Below are positions 9,639 to 21,894 of a stretch of 64,000 bases of DNA, piece by piece. Made by a program: the position numbers and the translations under genes. The notes beneath the pieces were generated by a model. It made no database searches, was not told where the DNA came from, and saw nothing but the letters and a program-made list of their open reading frames with translations. This DNA comes from Argyresthia goedartella (Eukaryota; Arthropoda; Insecta; Lepidoptera; Argyresthiidae): positions 32,690,906 through 32,754,905 of the forward strand of contig OX463818.1 in assembly GCA_949825045.1 (NCBI GenBank). Direction: 5' to 3'. The first letter of the stretch is position 1. Each line of letters opens with the position of its first letter.

Positions 9639-10874
9639 ATGCCTAAACGCAAGAAAGAACGATGCGTAGTTCTACCGAAACGACGACGTTTGATAATTTA
9701 CTCGGATTTGTCAGACTTCGAAGACAATTCGGGTGAGTATTTGTTATATCAATATGGTATTATAGGGCCTTATTGCTTGGGTCTTTACAGTACTAAACTG
9801 TACATGCTAAAGATCAGCTCGGGGGTTGACCGCGAGTCATCACGAGAGCGATTTCACTTGGAGGTTAACCGTGAGTTAACACGAATGTATGCTTTTAGCT
9901 TGGGGGTTGGCCGAGAGTCAACACGATAGCAAAAATACAATGGTCAAATGCCCATTGTAGACAATATTTGTCGATCGATCGGGAAAAATTAGAAAATATT
10001 TTTTCTACAACTACCCTCACTTTACCAATATCGTTTCTTTGTCTCAGAAAACGAAGCCCCTATCCATAGTCTCATTACGGCGGATGATCCTCTTTAAGGA
10101 GATGTATCTGCTCAGATGGTGGTAGCTCCTGCTCAAGAAGCTCCCGCTTCTACTCAAGAGGTTCCCGCTCAACTACTGGAGCCGGAGATATTGACGGCCT
10201 TGGGCGATACAACAGAGGAATCACCGCGTTACGGCGAGAATATCCATGAAAACTTGCCAAAACTGTGGCATCCCATACTGAGTAAAGGGCTGCCCACAGA
10301 AACAAAAGATAAACTTATGAAAGAGTACATATTTCCTGATAACTGCCGTTTATTGCAAGCGCCCAGGCTTAACCCCGAAATATCAGCGGCAATTTCAGAT
10401 TTGACAAGAAATCGTGACAGAAAAATAGAATTGGTACAACAACAACTAGGTATCGGATTAACTGCCGTTAATCGAGCACTGACAGTCCTGCTATCAGGAG
10501 ACAGTAACAATAACAGAGTTTCCGCCATAAAATCATTGAGCGACGCATGTCGAATACTGTCTGAGCTTCACTTCACAGAAACCCGAGCACGCACAAAGCT
10601 TATTACACCTTGCTTAGACAAAGCGGTCCTGAACGTTATCCAAGATGACGAAAGAGACGAAACACTCTTCGGGAGTAAGCTTTCAGACAGCATTAAATCA
10701 TCAAAGGCCATTGAAAAACATAGTCTTCAAATAAAGAGGGTTTTTCAACAGAAGACTCCTCCGTTGCCAACGATGCCGGCTGCGCCCCGTCAGGGAAACT
10801 GGCAGGGCCCTCGTTTCTCGTTGAACAGGGGGGGCGAGGGGGGCAGAGGCGATACAACGCGACGGCGCCGCTGA
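9639..10874 (+). pseudogene. DIRS-1 ORF1 (Gag-like), two exons with one stop
   Basis: Exon 1 is 9639-9732 (31 codons plus one base), very basic (MPKRKKERC, PKRRRL). It ends at TCGG|GTGAGT. The intron of 315 bp ends at TCTCAG, 10047. Exon 2 from 10,048 is in phase and in the same frame as the long ORF starting at 10,116, but a TAA at 10,095-10,097 interrupts it. Downstream is a 250-residue protein with Leu-rich helices and FPDNCRLLQAPRLNPEISAA. It ends in an Arg/Gly-rich tail (GGEGGRGDTTRRRR) likely to bind nucleic acid. The fragment at 7,578-8,796 has the same exon structure, which supports the splice prediction. Confidence 0.75.
9733..10047 (+). other. DIRS-1 ORF1 intron with decayed tandem repeats
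   Basis: A predicted GT-AG intron. Between about 9,812 and 9,928 it holds three diverged copies of a 35-45 bp unit centred on GGGGGTTGACCGCGAGTC, GGAGGTTAACCGTGAGTTAA and GGGGGTTGGCCGAGAGTCAA. Confidence 0.5.
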
Positions 10875-10989
10875 CTCGCAGAGCACCATACATACCGCCC
10901 CTCTGGCATCCACATCCAGCTCCACCTCCTCGGCCTGTAACGAGCCAGAGAGAGCACAGACCTCGTCCACCGACCCAGCAGTAACAAAG

Positions 10990-13592
10990 GTACATGCTGG
11001 TAGATTAAGTAATTTTTATCAACATTGGCAAACTATTACTAGCAATAGGTTGGTACTTAAATGGACATTTTTCATTTCATTTTATTGCAATAAATTACAG
11101 TATAGTATGATGTTTACAAAAAAATGTGGTACAAGTGTAATTTTACCGATAATGGCATAGCAAATTGATAATTTAGAATTAGTATAATAGATAATAATAA
11201 CATTAGGTACATTATTTCATAGCTCATTAAATAATAAATCAGTAAAATTTCAGCATTAGATCAATAATCAGTATTGAAAACTATTTACAATTTTCATAAT
11301 ATTCGTTCAGATTGTACGGGCACATAACAAGTAGATATTCCTTTAATACCTTGAGGAATCGATCACCAGGGAGAAGCTTGATATTTTTTGGTAATTTATT
11401 GTATACAGAAACTGCTGCATGGCTAGTACTTTTACTGTGAGATGTCGTTCTACAGAACTTAACTTCGAGATGATGCCTGAAGCGTTCTTTTAACCTACCA
11501 CACTTACGTTCAGCGCTGATTGGAAATTTCTCTGGAAGATGCCTAACTAATTTGCACAATTCAATTATGTAGAGCGCTGTAACCGTGTGGATTTTTAGTT
11601 TCCAAAACAGATCGCGACAAGACACTCTGTTTGATTTGACTCCGCTTAAAATTCGAACACACCTCTTCTGTAAAATGAAAATTTTGTCTAACTCAACACT
11701 TCCTCCCCACAGCGCCAAGCCATAAAGAAGTCTGGAGTGAAAGTAGGCGTAATATGCCTGTAATGATGCATGTGTCGTTGTAATTTTCGACAAGCATCTT
11801 AATGCATAGCTAAAACTACTTAGTTTCCCCGCAAGGACCTCAATGTGCTTCTTCCAGTTCATATGTTCATCTGCATAAATTCCCAGAAATCTCGCGTGGT
11901 CTACTAGTGAAATTTTAGTATTATCCATTGTGAGATCAAGTTCCAAACGTGAAGTGTTGTAGTTTCGGAAATGTATCATTTTGGTTTTAAAATGGCATGA
12001 CATGAATGACAAAAAATGGTTTCAGCATACCATTTACAGGAATAGTCACTCATTCGTTTGTTCATTTTTATTCCCTCTCGAACAAAGCAAGAAAGGAAAT
12101 GGCAACAGCCATTGAAAACCTTTTAGACTTAGGAGCTATCTCAGTCTGTTCACCTTCCGATGACCAATTTATTTCGTCAACGTTTCTGGCGCCAAAACCA
12201 AATGGTGAAAAGCGCTTCATCCTCAATTTGAAACAATTGAATAAGTTCATAAACAAAGAACATTTCAAAATGGAGGATTATAGAACGGCCTCGAATCTTA
12301 TACCTGAGTTTGGGTACATGGGTTCAATCGATCTCAAAGACGCCTACCTACTGGTACCTATAGCCATACATGATCGTAAATTTCTAAGATTTCAATTTCA
12401 AAGTGATAATTCCACCATTATTACATATCAATTCAACGCAATGCCCTATGGACTTTCTATTGCGCCTCGAACGTTCACTAAGATCATGAAAGAGGTGGTC
12501 TCTCATCTAAGAACTCGTGGGTTTAAGTCTGTTTCTTATTTGGACGATTTTTTGCTAATCGGATACAGTTATGATGATTGTCTTAACAATATAAATGAAA
12601 CAGCTAAATTATTAAATTCCCTGGGTTTTGTAATCAATTATAAAAAGAGTTCTTTAATACCTAATCAATCGTGTAGGTATTTAGGTTTTATTTATAACTC
12701 GGTCGATCTGACATTATCTCTTCCGGAAGAGAAATGTCAGTACATTATAAAATTAGCCCAAAAATTTTCCCGTTTACCAACTTGTAAAATTAGGGAATTC
12801 GCTCACTTTTTAGGGGTATTAACAGCCGCTTGTCCTGCTGTGAGATACGGATGGCTACATACAAAAATTTTGGAACGCCAGAAGTACTTGGCCTTAGAAA
12901 ATAACAACCAGAATTACGAAGCTAGGTTTAATTTATCTCGGGTCGCTTTACCGAATCTGCATTGGTGGTCTATAAATGTCTTGAGTGCATCCAGTCCTCT
13001 GCGCATGTCGGATTTCGAATTAGAGATCTATACAGACGCCTCAAGAACGGGCTGGGGCGCCTTCTGTAACGGCGAACGGACGAACGGGGCTTGGTCAGAC
13101 GATGAGCGCGAGTTTCATATAAACTACCTAGAATTACTCGCTATTTTCTTAGGTGTGAAATGCTTCGCGCGCAACAAATCGAATTGTTAAATTTTATTGC
13201 GTGTGGATAATACGACTGCCATCAGCTACATCAATAGAATGGGGGGTAATCAGTACCCACATTTAAATAACCTAACTAGAGCGATCTGGGACTGGTGTGA
13301 GGAGCGAAAAATCTGGCTTTTAGCTTCGTATATAAACACGAAAGATAACTACGAAGCTGACAAAGAATCCAGGGTAGTCAATCCAGATATCGAATGGGAC
13401 CTTTCATTAGCTGCATTCCATAAGATAACTGAAAAACTGGGAGAGCCAGAGGTGGACTTGTTCGCTTCTCGAATCAACGCTAAGTGCGTCTCTTTTATAT
13501 CGTGGAAGCCGGACCCAGACGCCATTCACATTGATGCGTTCACAATTATCTGGAGAACATTTTACTTTTACGCTTTCCCCCATTCGCTTTAA
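10990..13592 (+). pseudogene. DIRS-1 reverse transcriptase and RNase H, split by a LINE, one stop
   Basis: The RT N-terminus is readable from about 10,990 (GRLSNFYQHWQTITSNRLVL). It is cut by a LINE at 11,065 and resumes at 12,008 in the same phase (NGFSIPFTG). The RT has a fingers motif with FLAPKPNGEKRFILNLK, a palm Asp in SIDLKDAYLLV, and the active site SYLDDFLLIG. RNase H follows from about 13,000 (EIYTDASRTGWGA, NYLELLAIFLGV, LRVDNTTAISYINR). A TAA at 13,188-13,190 interrupts the frame; the next codon continues the same protein. The stop before the recombinase is at 13,590. Confidence 0.85.
11065..12005 (-). mobile_element. 5'-truncated LINE inside the DIRS-1 RT
   Basis: A minus-strand LINE 3' end. 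11,281-12,012 encodes the RT C-terminal region (FLGIYADEHMNWKKHI, LLYGLALWGG, IFILQKRCVRIL). The 3' end reads TGCAATAAAATGAAATGAAA on the minus strand. The host frame reads Leu-Lys-Trp-Thr on the left and Thr-Lys-Asn-Gly on the right, with GACA present at both edges, so a 4-bp target duplication is possible. It differs in 3' UTR from the LINE at 8.7-9.6 kb, so it belongs to another family. Confidence 0.82.
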
Positions 13593-13744
13593 TTTTAAAA
13601 TGTCTACATAAGATAATAAATGACAAAGCTACGGGAATGGTAGTGTTTCCTTATTAGACGTCACAACCGTGGTTTCCGCTTATAAAGGACCTATTAGTGT
13701 CAGAGATAATACTATTTGAACCTCATATAGACCTTTTGCGGTCT

Positions 13745-14769
13745 CCTTTCAGGTCGCACCACCCACATTACCGCCACCTTACCCTGGCGGCCGCGAAGCT
13801 CTCCGGCTTGCGTTCTTAAGAAGAAATACTCCTATACCAGCTCTGGACTTAATCATCAACTCTCTTGCTCCAAATACCTTACAACAATACAGCGTAACGT
13901 ATAAGCTCTGGTGGCAGTTCTGCATAGATAATAACATAGATATTTTCAGCAATTCCGTGTCTACTGTGGTAACTTTCTTGACGTTACAATTTAACATGGG
14001 AGTATCTTACGGTACCATGAACAGTCATCGTTCGGCACTCTCAATATTTCTAGGAAATGAAATCGGTTCTGAGGACATGGTCAAAAGGTTGTTAAAAGGT
14101 GCTTTTAGACTCAGGCAATCGGTACCTAAATATTCTTTCACATGGGATCCCCAAATCGTATTAAACCACATTAGTTTATGGTTCCCGAATACTGACCTTA
14201 CCTTGGAAAAAGTTACCAAGAAGTTGGTAATTTTACTCGCTTTGTATACAGCCCATCGCGTACAAACATTCAGCTTGATTAAACTATATAACATCCATAT
14301 AATTCCATCTGGAGTTAAAATCTATATTAAGGATATTATTAAGACGTCAGCTCCTGGTCGGGAGCAATCAGTGTTATATCTCCCTAGTTTTACAGATAAC
14401 CTAAGTATATGTCCTGTAAAAGTAATTCAAGACTATCTCTCTCTTACACGAGAATTAAGGCCAAAATCTGTGGAACATCTCCTAATTACGTTTAAGCGAC
14501 CGCACCGACCTGCCACTGCACAGACTGTGAGCAGATGGATCAAGCAGGTTCTCGCGGAGAGCGGGGTGGATGTGACGACATTCAGCGCGCACAGCACGCG
14601 GCATGCCGCCACATCTGCCGCGAGCGTCGCGGGAGTTTCCGTAGATGTGATAAGGAAGACCGCTGGTTGGACCAGCGGCTCCCAAACTTTCGCCAGGTTC
14701 TATCATCGTGAGGTATTACCCGATGAAGGATCCTTCGCAAAATCAGTTTGCTTAGACTCTTATACGTAA
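13745..14769 (+). CDS. DIRS-1 tyrosine recombinase
   Basis: The frame is open from at least 13,745 (PPYPGGREALRLAFL) and ends at TAA after 14,766. The N-terminal part is a SAM-like core-binding domain (LQQYSVTYKLWWQFC). The catalytic domain carries Arg in TAHRVQTFSL, His-x-x-Arg in FSAHSTRHAATS, a conserved GW in RKTAGWTSGS, and the nucleophile Tyr in FARFYHREVL. All members of the R-H-R-Y set are therefore present. The enzyme would join the circular cDNA of the element into the genome without a target duplication. No clear ATG lies at the start; expression may be by splicing (a TTTCAG lies just upstream) or as part of a longer frame. Confidence 0.88.
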
Positions 14770-14895
14770 TTCTTAAGATTTTTATTATTTCGTATGATTG
14801 ATCTTGGGGCAAGATTTATTTAGAAAATAAATACCATTTATTTCGTTTCATTATGAATTTTATTTATATTAGCAAAACTTCCCACCTCTGAACAT
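14770..14895 (+). other. DIRS-1 3' untranslated region
   Basis: AT-rich noncoding sequence between the recombinase stop and the palindromic module; nothing else is recognised. Confidence 0.5.
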
Positions 14896-15285
14896 CTACC
14901 TGGTTATTGTATATCTGAGAAATGAAGCAAGGATATATAATATGTGATCAAACGAACTTCACAAGTGAAATTCGATCAATATTATATGAGTTGCTTCATT
15001 CGAAGATATACACCCGCCCTCCCAAAGCAAATGCAGCCCAATAAGAACTGAAAAGTTTTGCATGAACTCTAAAGAAATGAGGGCTGGGAGCTGCGCTAGA
15101 GCGAGAGTGGAGTAGTGAGGTAGAAAAACCGGATTTTATAGATTTATTTAACTCTAAAATACGTGCAAGGGTTGCCTGTAGGATTGGGACACTACCTGGT
15201 TATTGTATATCTTCGAATGAAGCAACTCATATAATATTGATCGAATTTCACTTGTGAAGTTCGTTTGATCACATATAATAAATAT
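14896..15285. repeat. DIRS-1/DIRS-2 junction: long inverted palindromic modules
   Basis: Left arm 14,939-15,010 and right arm 15,206-15,278 are inverted copies, essentially identical over about 70 bp. Each arm is itself an imperfect palindrome built around AAGTTCGTTTGATCA and its partner. TACCTGGTTATTGTATATC also occurs as a direct repeat just before both modules (about 14,897 and 15,193). Between the arms lies about 195 bp beginning with C-rich ACCCGCCCTCCC. DIRS elements have inverted terminal repeats and an internal complementary region, so these are probably the right end of DIRS-1 and the left end of the next copy. Confidence 0.75.
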
Positions 15286-15289
15286 GCCG

Positions 15290-17170
15290 GTAGATTGTCC
15301 CGATTCTACGATCAATGGGCTATATTAACACATGATCCAATTATCCTTTCATATATCGAAGGATATAAAATTCCCTTTGCTTGACCTGCCATGCAGACAT
15401 GCCCCGCAAAGACTATGTAATTCTCACCACCCACCAAGAATAGGTACTTCGAGAAAGAAATTCAAAAACTCCTGACAATAGGTGCCATTGTTCCATGTCA
15501 TGAGATTGACTCACAGTATATATCCAAAATCTTTCTAGTACCGAAATCAAATGGTCAACAACGGCTCATATTAAATTTAAGGTCCCTAAACAAATTTATA
15601 GACACCGACCATTTTAAATTGGAAGACCTTAGAACTGTCCTAAAACTTATTACAAGGAACTGTTATATCAGTACTTTAGATATTAAAGACTCTTACTTTT
15701 TTATAACAATACACCCTGACTATAGAAAGTACCTTCGTTTTTACTGGAACAATAATTTGTTCGAGTTTACGGTCATGCCATTCGGTCTATGTACGGCGCC
15801 GTTCGTTATTACTAAACTGATGAAACCTATCGTTAAACTATTACGAATGAGAGTACCCTCTCATCAGTCCAGTACCTAGATGACTATTGCCTTATAGGAA
15901 AAACATATGAAGAATCCTTAAAAAGTGTTCTTGATACCCGACAACTACTTTGCGCCTTAGGCTTTATTATCAACAAAGAAAAAAGTTCCTTATCACCCAG
16001 TAAACAATGTCGATTCTTAGGTGCGGTAATCGATTCAAAAAAAATCCAGGTTTATCTGCCTAAAGAAAAGATTGATAGAATGTTAGTCGAAATTAACCGG
16101 TTTATAAACAAAGAACGATGTAGTTACGTGATAGTAATTACGTGACTTTGCTAGATTAATAGGTTTGTTAGTGTCAGCGTGTCCTGCTATTGAATATGGT
16201 TGGTTATACACAAAAGAATTAGAGAGAGAAAAATACTTAAATTTGTTAAAGAACAATGACAATTACGATTGCTATATGAATATTACTCAACCTATAGTTT
16301 CGGACTTATTGTGGTGGCGCACATCTATAGTAAGCGGCGTTTGCATAATTAAAGATGATACTTACAATCTGGAAATTTTCTCGGATGCTTCGACAACGGG
16401 GTGGGGGGCAGCGTGCGGGAGCGAGACAGCAAGCGGGTTATGGAGTGAAGGTGAAAGGTTATGTCAAATAAATTACCTAGAGATTTTGGCGGCGTTCCTC
16501 GGTTTAAAAACATTCGCGAGCGACCTCACAGACCGTCAAATTCTATTACGGATAGATAACACCACGGCTATCTCGTATATAAACCGGATGGGAGGCATAC
16601 AATTTCCACATTTGACAAATGTCACTAGGAAGATATGGCAATAGTGCGAAGTGCGTCGTCTTCATGCATATGCTTGTTATATATCTTCAAAAGATAATGC
16701 TGTAGCGGATGCTGAATCTAGGCGCACCCATCCCGACGTGGAATGGGAACTAGATGAATCAGCATAACTGCATATAAAACAAAGTTTGGGCACTCCACAT
16801 TGATTTATTTGCAAGTAGGATAAATAAAAAGTGCGATGTTTACGTTTCTTGGCACAGGGACCCCGATGCGTTTGCAATCAACACTTTGACCTTGTCTTGG
16901 AGTAGTTCTTTCTTTTATGCCTTTCCTCCGGTCACTATGATCCTAAAATCATTGCGCAAAATCATAAATGACAGAGCTACAGGCATGATGGTTGTACCTA
17001 AATGGCCAACTCAGGCATGGTATCCAGTTTTTAAAAGCAGAATGTCAGAAATTTTGGAATTTAAATCAAGCAAGGACTTAATTTTATTATACCCTAATTA
17101 CAGCAGCAGCCGGGACATACACACGAAGATTACCCTGGTGGCGGGTATCTTATCCGGCAGGCCATGCTGA
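15290..17170 (+). pseudogene. DIRS-2 reverse transcriptase and RNase H remnants
   Basis: Recognisable pieces run in several frames: RT start near 15,290; palm block 15,619-15,879 (STLDIKDSYFFITI, FTVMPFGLCTAPF); the YLDD active site near 15,880 after a frameshift; RNase H 16,165-16,644 (EIFSDASTTGWGAACG, LRIDNTTAISYINR); and an RNase H tail to 17,170. A TAG at about 16,642 and several indels break the frame. The gene is decayed but collinear with that of DIRS-1. Confidence 0.8.
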
Positions 17171-17639
17171 AGAATGGAGTCCCTCCGGAGACTGTTGAGA
17201 TAAGCATACATTCTCTCTCCCAAAATTCATTCAAACAATACGATTCATGCATTATGAAATGGTTCCATTACTGCCGAGATAAAAACATAGATTTGTTTAA
17301 ACCATACATTTCAGATATTCTTGCCTTTTTCGCTTATATTTACAAACAGAATCTACAATACAGCACGTTAAATTGCCACTGATCTGCCTTACAACATATC
17401 GTAGGATATCCTGCTTGTAATGATTATAGGATCAAAATTTTTTTTCAAGCCGTGTACCGTTTACGTCCACCTGCCCCAAAGTATAACATGACATGGGACA
17501 CAAATGTTGTTTAAATTACTTATCGGAGCAGTACCCTAACGATAACATTAATTTAGAAAAGTTAACTAAGAAACTGATTACTCTGTTAGCATTAGTAACA
17601 GACCATAGGGCACAAACATTATTCCAAAGAGGAGCGATA

Positions 17640-18470
17640 CCACTCCCACGAACTACGTGTTCTCTCGCTATAAAAGAAGGAGGGAAGAAGACTATAATGA
17701 AGATCTTAAACAGGAGCTAAGTAGTTTCAAGGAGGAAGTTAAAGAGATGATTAGGAATTTGTGTGCAATTCAGGAAGCAAAACTGGAAGGCATCACTGAA
17801 ATTTAGAAAGACATACGAGCATCTAATATTAACACTGAGAATATTATTGCACTGCTTACAACACAGAATGAAGAACTGAAGAAGAAAATAGAGATGTTGG
17901 AAACCCGTTCAAAGGAGGACCGTCTACGCATTGCCTCCCTTGAAAGCAAAATAGAAGATCTACAAAGAGGCAACCGAAAAACTAACTTTGAAATAAAAAA
18001 TGTCCCCAAACGCGAAGGAGAGCGAAAGGAGGATCTTGTGGAAATGGTGACATCTCTTACAAACAACGTGGGAGTCAACTTCAACAAGGCAGATATAAGA
18101 GACATCTACCGAGTTCGTGGAAAAAAGGACAAGTCCCCAAATACACCAGTCGTCGTTTAAATTTCATCGACCCTCCAGAGAAGCGAGCTGCTAAAAAAAT
18201 GCAAAGAATTTAACTATAAGAACAAAAGCAAGCTTTGCGCAAAACATCTAGGCATACGAACCTCAGAAGATACACCAATCTTTGTGTCGGAACAGCTGAC
18301 TGCTATGGGATCCCGGCTGTTTTTTCTCGCCCGAGACTTGGCAAAAACAAAACAATACAAGTATTGCTGGACCTCATTTGGTAAGGTTTACCTCAGGAAG
18401 GACGACAAATCAGCGTATATTGAAATCACCAGTGAATCGCAGGCTCATCAGCTTAGCCAATAAGGTATTT
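17640..18470 (+). pseudogene. LINE ORF1: coiled coil plus RNA-binding domain (broken)
   Basis: Several frames encode a Glu/Lys-rich coiled coil (ESKIEDLQRGNRK, about 17,940) followed by a domain like the C-terminal half of the ORF1 at 52.9 kb: FEIKNVPKREGE, DIRDIYRVRGKK, TPVVV, then a stretch ending SFGKVYLRKDDKSAYIEI. This resembles the RNA-binding fold seen in LINE ORF1 proteins and in baculovirus FP proteins. No PHD finger is seen at the start, so the 5' end is probably truncated. A TAG near 17,804 and frameshifts near 18,160 break it. Confidence 0.68.
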
Positions 18471-18780
18471 GTTCGCCAAGGTTTTTATTTTGTTATTCGG
18501 ATGATGCTACTGCTATACTCTTTTTTTATAAGTAAAGCCTCTTTATACACTCATACTAAACAGATAAGTTACACGCTACAAAAATCGCAAATAAAAAAAT
18601 ACATCCCAATAAATCCTCACTCGCACAAATACACATACACAAACTCTTACCCTACTCACAATTCGAAATCAACCTACACTCAAGTTATTTTTGAAAATAA
18701 GCTGATAGTTCTCTCAATACTTAAGAAGACAAACTTATTATACTGTGACAAACTTAGAATAACTACTTATCAGCAACCTA

Positions 18781-21779
18781 TTGAAACGTATGGCTTGTTT
18801 TCCACCGCACTTTATAATGGATAGGCCCCTTGAAACCTTAAGTGAGATAGACAACTCTGAGGTAGCGCAGGCTTTTCAATGTAACATTGAAAACCTGACC
18901 TCACATGTATCTAATAAAGACAAGGGATTGACAGTAATAACACAAAACATAAGAAGTATATATGGAAACATTAATGATTTAGAAGTTACTCTTTCTAGCC
19001 TAAAAACTTGTCCTGATGTATTAGTTTTAACAGAATGCCGTATTAGCCCAGATAAGCCAATCCCCTGTCTTAAAAACTATACCTCGTTTGCCACAACATA
19101 CCATTTGAACCAAAATGATGGAGTTGTGGTTTACGTGAAGAAATCTGTAACAGCCAATGTCAAAGAAATTAAGTTAGTACATGCTTCGTGTCTACAAATT
19201 AAGATTGGTAATAACATTATTTTAGGAATATATCGCTCTCCATCTAACTCAAATGCAGATAATTTTATAAACTCTTTGAACTTACATCTAGATACATTAA
19301 ATAGGAATAGAAATGTTGTACTTACCGGCGACTTAAATATTAATATAATTTCTTCAGTAAATCAAAACTATGACTACAATAATCGATCCGACTACCTTAA
19401 TATGCTTGCTTTGCACGGATTATTCTCAGGTCATTACTACCCCACTATAAAAGAAAACTGCTTAGATCATTTTTTTCTTAAAATTAATAAACAAACATGT
19501 CAGGCAAAAATTGCAGTATTAAATACTAGTATTACGGATCACCTTATGGTACTTCTTGATCTTAGTTACTTAAAACATAAATATGTCTGCGCAAAAACAA
19601 AAACCATTACTGACTACCAAAAATCTGTTGAGTCTTTGAGCAAAAAAGATTTTTCTTACTTACTTACTTGTGAAGACCCTAACTTGATGGCTAGTGAACT
19701 AATTAGTAACATTTCGGAAACTATAGAACAAAATACAACAATTGTAACAATTTCTAAAAACAAAAGAATTATTAAACCTTGGATTACCCCTGGGATCTTA
19801 AGATGCATTAAAAATAGAAATAAAATGCAAAATGAACTAAAAACTGATCCAAACAATGAAATACTTATATTAACATTTAAAATATATAGAAATTATTGTA
19901 ACAAATTAGTTAAGAAATTGAAAAGAACGTATGATAGGCAAAAACTTTTAGATTCTACAAAAAACTCTAGGGTTCTCTGGAGGAATATCAAAGATATAAC
20001 TAACATAACTAGTAATAAAGCTGACAATACTGTTTTATTAAACACATGTGCGACATCGGCAGAATCGATTAATAAAATAAATAAATATTTCAGTAATATT
20101 GGAAAAACTCTGGCAGGAAATATAACAAAGGGTTTTAATAGAAATGCGTCAGTTAAAAAAGATAACTCTATAAATAACAGGCAGTGCTCCTCCTTTCTTT
20201 TATTAGAAACTTTTCCTGAAGAGATTCATAGCATTCTAATGAGCCTTAAAACTGACAGTGCTCCGGGGTGGGATAATGTCACAACCAAATTTCTCAAGCT
20301 TGCAAAATAAATAGTTGTGCCTTTGATTAGTTATTTAACAAATTTATGTTTTGCAAAAGGCATTTTTCCTGCAGCCTTTAAAGGTCAATTATCACGCCTG
20401 TTTTTAAAGGTGGCGAAGACAGGCTAGACATAAACAATTACAGGCCGATATCAGTGTTGCCAGCGATTTCAAAAATTGTAGAGAAAATACTAAATAATAG
20501 ATTAGTACAATATTTAGAAGAATTTAATATACTACCTAGCTCACAGTTTGGGTTCAGACCAGGTAAATCTACAGAGGACGCTGTGGCAGCTCTGAGCTCT
20601 ATAATAGTTAAGAATTTGGATGCTGGAAAAAAGTGCCTCACTGTATTTTTAGACCTCAAAAAGGCCTTTGATACCGTGGCTGTTCCCATTATGATCAGGA
20701 AACTTGAGCTTGTTGGAATTAGGGGTATCCCACTGAAACTGCTCCGGGACTAAATGAGTGAGCGGAAACAGAGTGTCAAAATAGGGAGTAAGCTCAGTGA
20801 CTGTGATGACATTACTTTTGGCATTCCTCAGGGAAGTGTCCTTGGTCCGACTCTCTTCCTGATCTATCTTTACGATTTAGGTAGTATCAATATCTGTAGT
20901 GGTCATATCTTCTCATATGAAGATGACACAGCGGTAGTATTTTCAGGCTCAAATTGGCGAAATGTTTATAATCATGCTGAAATAGGACTCGCCGAGGTCG
21001 CTAGATGGCTTGAAACTAACCTGTTAACCCTAAATACCAGCAAGACTAATTACATTTGTTTCTCGATCAATAGCCGTGGACAGCCAGATAGTAGCTTCGG
21101 CTTAAAAATTCATAATTGTGAGATCCCTTTTTCCAGTAACTGCGATTGCCCCACAATAACTCGGGTACCTGCTGTCAAATATTTGGGTGTCATGATTGAC
21201 CAAAGGCTATCGTGGCACGCCCATATAGATCTTTTGGTGGCTAGGACTAGGAAAATGATTTGGGTTTTTAAGGTCCTGCGCCATGTAGCAAATAAAGAAC
21301 TGATATTTAAAATATATACAGCACTAGCACAGTCAATACTAACCTATTGCATTCCGGTTTGGGGCGGGACTTCCAAGACAAAATTTATAGAACTGGAAAG
21401 AGCACAACGAGCCTTACTAAAAACTATATTATTTAAGCCATATCGGTTCCCTACAGCATCTCTGTATGCCCTTTGTGATATGCTCTCAGTAAGACGTTTA
21501 TATATCCTACGCATCATTCTTAGACTGCACAAGTCCCTATTATTTGATATAAATATTTATAAAAAGAAGAGAAATGGAAATGTTTCACAAATGGTTCGCA
21601 CAAGGACTACTTTTGCTAGTTGCCAAATGGCAAAACAATCTGCACATTTATATAATAAAATTAACAAAAAACTAGACATATACCCTAAAACAAACTTTGA
21701 GTGTAAAAAGGTCTTAATCGAATGGCTTAAGAGTTTAAGCTACAATGAAACAGAACATTTAATAAAATTTCTTGTATAG
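18781..21779 (+). pseudogene. LINE ORF2: endonuclease and reverse transcriptase (broken)
   Basis: 18,781-20,310 encodes an intact-looking APE-like endonuclease (ITQNIRS, LTECRI, GDLNIN, ITDHLMV) and the linker to the RT. A stop at 20,308-20,310 and a frameshift near 20,390 follow. 20,454-20,753 and 20,754-21,779 share one frame, separated by TAA at 20,751, and carry FGFRPGKSTEDAV, FLDLKKAFD and GIPQGSVLGP. The active-site motif reads YEDD instead of YADD. A likely ATG start is at 18,820-18,822 (ATGGATAGGCCCC). Confidence 0.85.
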
Positions 21780-21811
21780 TGTGCAAATGTTAATATAAGA
21801 CTCTGAACACA

Positions 21812-21812
21812 A

Positions 21813-21877
<65 letters not shown>

Positions 21878-21894
21878 ACTCACACACACACACA
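21812..21894. repeat. (CA)n microsatellite
   Basis: About 80 bp of CA dinucleotides with one interruption (CACCACTCAC), in the 3' region of the LINE. Confidence 0.97.

Larger units (their letters stand above)
9578..15285 (+). mobile_element. DIRS-family tyrosine-recombinase retrotransposon (DIRS-1)
   Basis: Contains, in order, a spliced Gag-like ORF1 (9639-10874), RT/RNase H (about 10,990-13,592), a tyrosine recombinase (about 13,745-14,769), and a palindrome-rich terminal region (14,896-15,285). There is no DDE integrase and there are no direct LTRs, as expected for DIRS. A minus-strand LINE (11,065-12,005) sits inside the RT. The left terminus is not clear; the sequence from 9,578 to 9,638 is noncoding and joins the LINE tail directly. 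Confidence 0.88.

Noticed and set aside
9639..9929. A 96-residue protein read straight through 9,733
   Set aside because: The second half is intron: GTGAGT donor, matching acceptor in phase, and the same exon structure in the other DIRS copy.
21812..21894. Regular repeat that might suggest an array
   Set aside because: It is a plain CA microsatellite without spacers; there is no CRISPR array in this window.
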